In this document: positions 1 through 5,130 of the stretch, piece after piece
Numbering within the stretch: position 1 is the stretch's first letter
How the letters are laid out: every line of letters starts with the position of its first letter
Assembly: GCA_045106875.1 (NCBI GenBank)
Contig: JBGCFK010000112.1
Coordinates: forward strand, 1-7,372
Source: Thermohalobaculum sp045106875
GTDB taxonomy: Bacteria > Pseudomonadota > Alphaproteobacteria > Rhodobacterales > Rhodobacteraceae
Direction of reading: 5' to 3'
DNA: 7,372 nucleotides
Program-made: the position numbers and the translations under genes
The notes under the pieces: generated by a model
Told to the model about the DNA's origin: nothing
The model's input: only the letters and a program-made list of their open reading frames with translations
Databases searched by the model: none

Positions 1-510
1 GATGGCTACCGGATCGAGGCAGTGGCTCCCGGCCGCTTTCTTGTCGATCTTCTTCTGGAAGGAGAGATCGATGCACTACTGGCCTACAAACCGCCCAAGG
101 CTTTTGGCGATGGTCGACTGGTTCGCTTGCTGCCGGATTACGAACAACGCGAAAAGGCAGCGTTTGCCCGGACAGGCGTCTTCCCCATCATGCATCTTGT
201 GGGGATCCGCCGTGATGTCGCCGAGGCCTATCCGGCCTTGCCTGCGGCGTTGCTCGCTGCCTTCACAGAAGCCAAGGATATCGGTCTGCAGAGGCTTCGC
301 GAGGTGCAGGCCCTGCCTGTAGCCTTGCCCTGGCTTGCACCTGAGGTCGCGCGCCTGACAGCGCTGATGGGGACGGACTGGTGGCCCTATGGCATCTGCA
401 ACAACCGCACTGCACTCGACACCATCATTCAGCAGGCACACGATCAGGGTCTGCTCTCTTCAATACCGACGATCGACGAGCTTTTCCATCCGTCAACCCT
501 CGACAGCTGA
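1..510 (+). CDS. 4,5-dihydroxyphthalate decarboxylase-like protein, C-terminal part (5' end outside window)
   Basis: The frame is open from the first base and ends at TGA 508-510, giving 169 C-terminal residues. They match my recollection of the 4,5-dihydroxyphthalate decarboxylase (Pht5-like) family: GEIDALLAYKPP (about residues 21-32), an RLLPDY segment, TGVFPIMHLV (58-67), an IRRDV segment, ALPWLAPEV, and a GTDWWPYG motif (124-131) followed by the usual C-terminal helix and an ELF tail. Characterised members decarboxylate 4,5-dihydroxyphthalate to protocatechuate. The fold is that of periplasmic-type binding proteins, but no export signal can be judged because the N-terminus is missing. 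Many family members sit outside phthalate operons, so the real substrate is uncertain. A GTG at 22 is in frame, but the homology runs through it from the window edge, so it is not the start. The RidA-like gene about 220 bp downstream on the same strand may be functionally linked. Confidence 0.82.
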   Translation, partial: DGYRIEAVAPGRFLVDLLLEGEIDALLAYKPPKAFGDGRLVRLLPDYEQREKAAFARTGVFPIMHLVGIRRDVAEAYPALPAALLAAFTEAKDIGLQRLREVQALPVALPWLAPEVARLTALMGTDWWPYGICNNRTALDTIIQQAHDQGLLSSIPTIDELFHPSTLDS

Positions 511-673
511 CTTCGGAGCGGTTACCAGCAAAAGACCGGGGGATACGCCGACCAGAGCCGTCATTTGCCCTGCCATCCACAAGGCAACACCTGTTGTCTC
601 GACAAGTTGCAGGTGACCTTCCGTGGCAGGCCACCCTGTCTCCAGCGTGTGCCATGTCAGAGTGAGCCTCTGC

Positions 674-704
674 TTGACGCGGCCTCGGGTCTCAAGCCTA
701 TTCA
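674..704 (+). promoter_or_regulatory. Candidate sigma-70-like promoter for the RidA-like gene
   Basis: TTGACG at 674-679 matches the -35 consensus in five of six positions. AT-richer bases follow (CCTATT 697-702 or TATTCA 699-704), giving spacers of 17 or 19 bp. The -10 match is poor. Transcription would start near 711, about 23 nt before the ATG at 734. An inverted repeat, GCTTGA (672-677) and TCAAGC (692-697), overlaps the -35 and spacer and could be an operator. Read by eye only. Confidence 0.3.
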
Positions 705-719
705 GTAGAGAACAGCGAC

Positions 720-726
720 AGGAGAG
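720..726 (+). promoter_or_regulatory. Ribosome binding site fixing the start of the RidA-like gene
   Basis: AGGAGAG lies 7 nt before the ATG at 734-736. It is a strong Shine-Dalgarno sequence with ideal spacing and decides the start against an upstream in-frame ATG at 623, whose extra 37 residues resemble nothing and have no such site. Confidence 0.8.
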
Positions 727-733
727 ATTGCAC

Positions 734-1501
734 ATGACGCAGGATCGCGGAACGGTACTGATGGAGGCTGGCGGGTATCACTACATTCCTGGGGTGATGC
801 AATACTCCGCAGGTGTCGGCGCGGCGCCAGGCCTGCAGATTGAACGCGCGACCTTCACCGCGCCGGTTCCTCTCGCTGAGGGCTTCCAGCGCATAAGGGC
901 GCACCTTGAACATCTGGGCAGACCTCTGGCTGCATTCTGCGCCTGCGAACTGCGCTCGCCGCAACAGTTCAGCGAAGATGGGTTCAACGCATTCAATCAA
1001 AGCTATGCCGATGTCCTTCGGGACTGGAATATCATGAAGATGGATGACAACCCGATTGCCCGCGCGAATGTCTGTCCAGAAATCGATGCCCCGTCAGAGC
1101 CCTGCTTTCATGCGTTCTCATACACAACGCAAGCGGCCTCGGCGCAGTCCTCTTTCGTCATCGCCGGATCGGGTGAGGCAAAAGAAGGGGGCCCCAGCTA
1201 TGCAGGCGCAACCGTGCGCCTCGGGGATACAAGCCCCGATGGCATGCTCGAAAAGGCCAAATTCGTGCTGGGCGAGATGGAGCGCCGGATGAACTTCTTC
1301 GACGCAGGCTGGGACGACGTCACAGCGACACAGCTTTACACAGTCTACGATCCTCACCCTTTCCTCGCTGAAGAAGTCGTGACCCGGGGGGCGGCGAGGC
1401 ACGGTCTCAATTGGCACTATCACCGCCCACCGGTCGTTGGCCTGGATTTCGAAATGGACTGTCGACGCGTCTTCTCCGAGCACGTGCTTGCAGCTGGTTG
1501 A
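734..1501 (+). CDS. RidA/YjgF-like protein with two RidA-like halves, 255 aa
   Basis: This gene encodes 255 residues, about twice the length of a single RidA protein (about 130). The C-terminal half (about 139-249) follows the RidA pattern: a FVIAGSGEA strand (140-148), a DTSPDGMLEKAKFVLGEMERR helix region, then DVTATQLYTVYDPHPF, and finally HRPPVVGLDFEMD. In that last segment R231 and E240 fall where RidA has its substrate-binding Arg and a conserved Glu. The N-terminal half (about 45-130) repeats the second part of the fold: FQRIRAHLEHLGRPLAAFCACELRS by pattern, FNQSYADVL, and NPIARANVCPE with R110 at the equivalent Arg position. RidA proteins hydrolyse reactive enamine/imine intermediates; this one is probably cytoplasmic, since no signal peptide or membrane segment is seen. 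Its substrate is unknown. It lies behind a decarboxylase-like gene, suggesting a shared catabolic role. The RidA assignment is by eye; the protein could also be annotated as hypothetical. Confidence 0.72.
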   Translation: MTQDRGTVLMEAGGYHYIPGVMQYSAGVGAAPGLQIERATFTAPVPLAEGFQRIRAHLEHLGRPLAAFCACELRSPQQFSEDGFNAFNQSYADVLRDWNIMKMDDNPIARANVCPEIDAPSEPCFHAFSYTTQAASAQSSFVIAGSGEAKEGGPSYAGATVRLGDTSPDGMLEKAKFVLGEMERRMNFFDAGWDDVTATQLYTVYDPHPFLAEEVVTRGAARHGLNWHYHRPPVVGLDFEMDCRRVFSEHVLAAG

Positions 1502-1510
1502 ACCGGGGTT

Positions 1511-1524
1511 GCTGACGCCTCAGC
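1511..1524 (+). terminator. Weak hairpin just after the RidA-like gene
   Basis: GCTGA and TCAGC form a 5-bp stem with a CGCC loop, extendable by one T-A pair, 10 nt after the stop codon. There is no T-run after it, so it is a weak candidate for an intrinsic terminator. Confidence 0.22.
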
Positions 1525-1837
1525 ATCGAAAGACTGGTGATCGACAACCGTTTCTCGCTGTTATGTGGTCACGAGACCTGGTCATTCGCCGACATGCTGC
1601 GCGGTGTTCTATCGGAAATCGATCACGTGCTGCCGATAGTCGAGACCCGGGTCTTTTGCGGGAGAGGGCGAAGTCCTACGCTCTCATGAGCGCTTTTCCC
1701 TCACCGGCAAACAGAGACCTATCCCACAGGCGCGGGTTGGTCAAAAGATGCGATCTCGTGCAGGGTGCTGGAGACGTGGCGCGAACCGATCGGTCGATCA
1801 CACTCTCATCCGCGGATTGGTTACCCATTGGCTGGCA

Positions 1838-1857
1838 GGTGTTTGCTGGCAAACACC
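1838..1857. repeat. Perfect 20-bp dyad, possible operator or IS-end hairpin
   Basis: GGTGTTTGC (1838-1846) and GCAAACACC (1849-1857) are exact reverse complements around a TG centre. The size and symmetry suit a dimeric repressor operator. Alternatively it is a subterminal structure of the adjacent IS110 element, whose transposase remnant ends about 130 bp away. A short + frame begins with ATG at 1867, 9 nt after the dyad, but it stops within 20 codons. Confidence 0.55.
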
Positions 1858-1989
1858 GAGAAGCGCATGACCCTGTCCGTCGCGGGCTTGCCTCTCTCTA
1901 AGGACGGATTTTCATCCTAACGTACTCCGAGGATTCCCTGACCTTAGCCGCCGTCTCAAGCATGCTGCACGAGATGAATGTCGCCGGCG

Positions 1990-2644
1990 TCAGGCCCTGA
2001 GCGGCGTTCTTCGGGCGATATCCCAGATGAATCCCGCCAGTTCCCGGGCGACAGCGGCCAGCACACGCGGTTGCGGTTTTCCGGTTCGGGCCAGATCGCG
2101 ATAGCGTTTCGTCAGTCGAACCTGAGCTTTCCAACCGATATCCCGGCTCTCTTGCGGCAGGTGGGCTGCGCGTTTGAGATATTTGTGCTGTTCGCGGGCG
2201 GGGTGGCGGTAGGACCCTGGCTTCAACCATCATGGTTCGTGCGAGCGCATTGCCGGTCTTGGTCAGACGACCACGGCGGATTGATGTACCACTGGAATGC
2301 TCGGACGGCACCAGCCCCAGCCATGCCATCAACTGGCGCGGGTTGGAGAACCGGATGATGTCACCGATTTCGGCTGTCACCGTCGTGCCGATCGTGGTGT
2401 CGATGCCGCGCAAAGCTCGTAACGCGTCGACCACCGGGCCGAACCGCCAGCCTTTCACAGCATCTTCGATGGCCGGGTTCAACGTCGCCAGTCGGGCCAT
2501 GATCTGATGGATGTTCCGCTTCAACTCGTCGAACGCCAATTGCTGGTGGGGGAACCTGAACTTGCGCAATTCATTGATCCAGCGCCAGTGGCTCTTCGTC
2601 CAATAGGTCGGCCGCGAGTACCGCAACCCATGACGTAGCAGGAA
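1990..2644 (-). pseudogene. IS110-family transposase, 5'-truncated and frameshifted
   Basis: Read on the - strand from about 2644, the product begins FLLRHGLRYSRPTYWTKSHW, an internal part of IS110-family transposases. It continues into the C-terminal IS116/IS110/IS902 domain with ALRALRGIDTTIGTTVTAEI, then FSNPRQLMAWLGLVPSEHSS and TKTGNALARTMMVEA. At 2215-2221 one extra base shifts the frame. Homology resumes as SYRHPAREQHKYL, IGWKAQVRLTKRYRDLA and VARELAGFIWDIARR, and ends at TGA 1990-1992. The N-terminal DEDD (RuvC-like) catalytic domain, about the first 130-150 residues of the family, is missing, so the gene cannot make an active transposase. The first 20 or so codons of the open frame upstream of 2644 (to 2710) are antisense IS5 sequence, not IS110. 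The family call is firm; the subgroup (IS110 or IS1111) is not resolved. Confidence 0.88.
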
Positions 2645-3308
2645 ACGGCATTTTCTACGTCCTGCACACCGGCATCCCCTGGGCTGAACTGCCCAGCGAA
2701 TACGGCACACCGACTACGGTCTACAACCGCTTCAATCGCTGGTCTTATGCTGGCGCTGGGATTGGGTCATGGAGGCTGTCGCCGACGCTCACAACGTCGA
2801 CATGGTGATGGTCGATGGAACCAGCGTGCGGGCGAATCATTCGGCCAGCACGCTTAACAAAAGCTCCACGCCGCTGTTTAGGTCGCTCACAGGGCGGATT
2901 AGGGACGAAAATACATGCACTTACCAATCAGGATGGGCTGCCAATCCGATATGAATTGACGCCCGGCCAAGTCCATGGAGAAATTCCATTCAACAGATCG
3001 CTGGACAGTTTGCGACCTGGCCAATATGTGCTCGCGTACAAAGCATATGACGCAGACTGGATCCGCGAGATGATCTGGGAACAGGGCGCTATCGACGTGA
3101 TCCCTCCCAAGGCCAAACGTAAACTCCCCGCGGAGTTTGATGCGGAAATCTACCGGGAACGCAACAAAATCGAGTTTTCTTTGGCAGGCTGAAAGCCTCG
3201 TTCCGCCGTATCGCAACTCGATACGAAAAGACTTCACGAAACTTCCTGTCCATGACCAAACTGGCCTCTGTCAGGCTCAGTATCGAATTTTATGAGTCGG
3301 CTGCCTAG
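2644..3308 (+). pseudogene. IS5-family transposase, 5'-truncated with three frameshifts
   Basis: Homology starts abruptly at 2644 with NGIFYVLHTGIPWAELPSEY and TTVYNRFNRWSYAG, the region after the missing N-terminus. One base is lost at about 2755. The next frame gives WDWVMEAVADAHNVDMVMVD followed by GTSVRANHSAS, containing the first catalytic Asp of the DDE domain. A second shift at about 2864-2874 leads to CLGRSQGGLGTKIHAL and LTPGQVHGE, then YKAYDADWIREMI with the second Asp, VIPPKAKRK and IYRERNKIE, the last holding the catalytic Glu. A third shift at about 3174-3176 is needed to read FFGRLKASFRRIATRYEK and the end SIEFYESAA, with TAG at 3306-3308. The C-terminus is complete. The missing start and three shifts make it inactive. 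Confidence 0.88.
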
Positions 3309-3411
3309 CTGAGGGTGGGTGTTGCTTGAACATGGCCTCCTCGGTTGAAGACGGCATGAAACGTCGCCATGAGCCCAATGGCGTGGCTTGCCCGCTTGGA
3401 TCGAGTTTCAC
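3309..3411. other. Spacer between the IS5 remnant and the 3' end of iolB
   Basis: This 103-bp stretch should contain the right end of the IS5 element just after 3308, but without the left end I cannot define the inverted repeat. It also holds the hairpin at 3365-3383. On the - strand, a frame ending at about 3307 reads AIGLMATFHAVFNRGGHVQA; it has no start or context and I do not call it a gene. Confidence 0.5.
3365..3383 (-). terminator. Possible hairpin downstream of iolB
   Basis: CGCCAT (3365-3370) and ATGGCG (3378-3383) form a 6-bp stem with a 7-nt loop, about 28 nt beyond the iolB stop in the direction of transcription. Only a short T-containing stretch follows (ACGTTTC), so intrinsic termination would be inefficient. 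It is the only candidate for the operon end in this spacer. Confidence 0.3.
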
Positions 3412-4218
3412 TTATGTATCGCGATCCATGATCCATCGCACCTCGGGCGCCGGTACGAAGCACCATTTGCGAAGTGGCCCGGCCATGACGTTAAGGTAAT
3501 ACATCTCGAAGCCGTAGGGCGCGCCGCAGGGATGATGCCCGCGCGGCACCAGCACGACATCCCCATCGGCCACGGCCATCGTCTCGTCCAGACCACCATC
3601 ATCAGTATAGACGCGCTGGATGCCGAAGCCCGACGCCGGGTTCAGGCGGTGATAGTAGGTCTCTTCCAGATAAGTGATCCGGGGGAAGTCGTCCTCGTCA
3701 TGGCGATGGCTGGGATAGGAGGACCAGTGCCCTGAGGGCGTGAAGACCTCGGTCACCAACAGGCTGTCGGCAAAATCTTCACCTTCCATGGCGATGTTGT
3801 TGATATGGCGCGTATTGGTGCCCTTGCCACGCTCGGTCAATGTGATGCCATCGGGACCGATCCGGCGCGCAGTATGCCCGCCGATGCCGGGTGCCGAGCA
3901 AGCCGCCAACACACAGTCAGTCTGGGCAGTTGCCTGCCAATCGGTGCCGTTGGGTAAATAAAGACAATGCGGTGCTGTCTTCTCGAAGACGCTCATCCTC
4001 TCGCCCAGAACGCCCCAATCCTGCCCTGCGCCGATCAGTGCGGCCTTACCCTCGACCATTACCAGGATCACCTCTCGGTCCCCTGTAACCTCGGTTGCGG
4101 TATCACCTGCGCGCAGGTGATAGAGCGAGAACCCGACGTAGCGCCAACCCGCCGAGGCTGGCGTAATTTCATGCACCTTGCCGCGCGTTCCGAAGGGTTT
4201 CCTCAACAGATCAGCCAT
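3412..4218 (-). CDS. iolB: 5-deoxy-glucuronate isomerase
   Basis: IolB (EC 5.3.1.30) converts 5-deoxy-D-glucuronate to 2-deoxy-5-keto-D-gluconate, the fourth step of myo-inositol breakdown, in the cytoplasm. The 268 residues are the usual family length. The cupin metal site is visible in the C-terminal half: HWSSYPSHRHDEDD with H171 and H173, YLEETYYHR with E185, and a VPRGHHP segment with H228/H229, followed by YYLNVMAGPLR. GFGIQRVYTDDG also fits the family. The start at 4218 is preceded by AGAGGA (4223-4228 on the - strand) and lies 9 bp after the iolE stop, so the gene is the last of the visible operon. A perfect 22-bp palindrome lies inside the gene at codons for YHLRAGD. The 3' end abuts the insertion-sequence scar but is intact, with TAA at 3412-3414. 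Confidence 0.95.
   Translation of the reverse strand: MADLLRKPFGTRGKVHEITPASAGWRYVGFSLYHLRAGDTATEVTGDREVILVMVEGKAALIGAGQDWGVLGERMSVFEKTAPHCLYLPNGTDWQATAQTDCVLAACSAPGIGGHTARRIGPDGITLTERGKGTNTRHINNIAMEGEDFADSLLVTEVFTPSGHWSSYPSHRHDEDDFPRITYLEETYYHRLNPASGFGIQRVYTDDGGLDETMAVADGDVVLVPRGHHPCGAPYGFEMYYLNVMAGPLRKWCFVPAPEVRWIMDRDT
4101..4122. repeat. Perfect 22-bp palindrome inside iolB
   Basis: TATCACCTGCG (4101-4111) is directly followed by its exact reverse complement (4112-4122), with no spacer. It lies about 100 bp into iolB, in codons for residues about 33-39. At uniform base composition, a zero-spacer palindrome of this length would be expected about 0.002 times in a window of this size. It could be an intragenic operator, an RNA cruciform/hairpin element, or chance under codon constraint. 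Confidence 0.9.
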
Positions 4219-4227
4219 GCCGTCCTC

Positions 4228-5130
4228 TTATGCAGCCGCAATGTCCAGACCTGTGCGTGCGCACTGATCCACGATGTGCTCGAAGCCCATTTTGGAGTAT
4301 TCATAGGGCGGCGCCTTGGTCGGGTCCTGTTCCGCCTCGACCACGATCCAGCCTTTGTACTGCATAGCCTTCAGCGCCCGTGTCACTTCACCAAAATCGA
4401 TGCAGCCATCGCCGGGTACGGTGAAGGCGCCTGCGATAACAGCGTCAAGGAAACTCCGGTCATTTGCGCGGACATCCGCCACCACATCCGGACGGATATC
4501 TTTGTAGTGCATATGGTGGATACGGTCGCCCCAGCGATCCATGGTCGCCAACACATTGCCACTGCCGAACAGACAATGTCCGGTGTCGAAGCACAGCTTC
4601 AGTTCAGCACATGATCCGTTCATCAATGCATCAATGTCCGCCTCGGCTTCAATGATCGAGCCCATATGGTGGTGATAGGCCAGGGTCATGCCTTGGTCGG
4701 CACACCATTTGGCGACCTCGCCAAGACGGAGGGAATAGTCGCGAACCTCGTCACGGCTGAGTTGAGGGCGCGCGTTCACAGGGACTGCACGATCGCCCTG
4801 CACGGTATTCGAGCATTCCGAGTAGACGATACAGGGCGCATCCAGGGCCACGAACTGTTCGACCTGCCCGCGGATCGATTCGATCTCTTCGTCAACCGAA
4901 TGGACCAGCATGTTGCCGGAACACCATCCTCCGCACAGCGCAATGTCTGCTGCATCAAGGTACCCGCGCAGACCCGCCGTGTCCTGCGGCATGCGTTGCC
5001 CGCGTTCGACACCGACATAGCCGATCTCGCGCGCTTCACGCATCGCCTGTTCCATGGTGAACCCGGCGGTCAGATCTGGCAGATCATCGTTCTGCCAGGA
5101 GATGGGAGAAATCCCGACTTTGACGGACAT
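4228..5130 (-). CDS. iolE: Inosose dehydratase (2-keto-myo-inositol dehydratase)
   Basis: IolE (EC 4.2.1.44) removes water from 2-keto-myo-inositol to give 3D-(3,5/4)-trihydroxycyclohexane-1,2-dione, the substrate of IolD. The 300-residue protein is full length and shows the xylose-isomerase-like TIM barrel of the family: KVGISPISWQNDDLPDL at the N-terminus, EIGYVGVERG (35-44), LAYHHHMGSIIE (150-161), LCFDTGHCLFG (179-189), HHMHYKDIRPDV (205-216) and GWIVVEAEQDP (260-270). Residues E161, D182, H208 and E265 sit where the family binds its divalent metal. It is cytoplasmic, with no signal peptide. The ATG (5128-5130) shares its A with the iolD TGA, so translation is probably coupled; the upstream Shine-Dalgarno match is weak, consistent with coupling. 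iolB follows after 9 bp. Confidence 0.96.
   Translation of the reverse strand: MSVKVGISPISWQNDDLPDLTAGFTMEQAMREAREIGYVGVERGQRMPQDTAGLRGYLDAADIALCGGWCSGNMLVHSVDEEIESIRGQVEQFVALDAPCIVYSECSNTVQGDRAVPVNARPQLSRDEVRDYSLRLGEVAKWCADQGMTLAYHHHMGSIIEAEADIDALMNGSCAELKLCFDTGHCLFGSGNVLATMDRWGDRIHHMHYKDIRPDVVADVRANDRSFLDAVIAGAFTVPGDGCIDFGEVTRALKAMQYKGWIVVEAEQDPTKAPPYEYSKMGFEHIVDQCARTGLDIAAA

Larger units (their letters stand above)
1502..1989. other. Gene-free stretch between the RidA-like gene and the IS110 remnant
   Basis: No intact gene is supported here. It begins with a weak hairpin (1511-1524). A + strand frame from 1516 to 1689 reads IERLVIDNRFSLLCGHETWS and then a plausible helix before TGA, but lacks a credible start and is at best a gene fragment. 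The palindrome AGACCCGGGTCT lies at 1643-1654. A 5-bp hairpin at 1679-1692 is followed by CTTTT, a poor terminator candidate. A perfect 20-bp dyad lies at 1838-1857. From about 1898 to 1989 the sequence is probably the 3' flank of the IS110 element. Confidence 0.6.
1990..3308. mobile_element. Fused remnant of an IS110-family and an IS5-family insertion sequence
   Basis: Two transposase genes of different families lie head to head, their 5' ends meeting near 2644 with essentially no spacer. Both lack their N-terminal coding parts and both carry frameshifts. The simplest reading is insertion of one element in or near the other, followed by a deletion that removed both 5' ends. No terminal inverted repeat pair could be identified: IS110 elements normally lack one, and the IS5 left end is deleted. 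The outer borders are therefore uncertain; 1990 and 3308 are the transposase stop codons. The scar separates the inositol operon from the decarboxylase/RidA-like pair. Confidence 0.8.

Noticed and set aside
623..733. In-frame upstream extension of the RidA-like gene
   Set aside because: The extra 37 residues have no family resemblance and the good ribosome binding site is at 720-726, before the ATG at 734.
1437..1901. Open frame of 154 codons on the + strand after the RidA-like gene
   Set aside because: It starts inside the RidA-like gene in another frame, lacks a ribosome site, and its composition (many Arg and Ser, no pattern) does not look coding.
2644..3308. Programmed frameshifting in the IS5-family transposase
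   Set aside because: Some IS5-group elements use one frameshift, but here three shifts plus a missing 5' end are present and no slippery run lies at the sites, so decay is the better reading.
3967..4614. Open frame of 215 codons on the + strand
   Set aside because: It is antisense to the start of iolB and end of iolE, both firmly identified, and resembles no protein.
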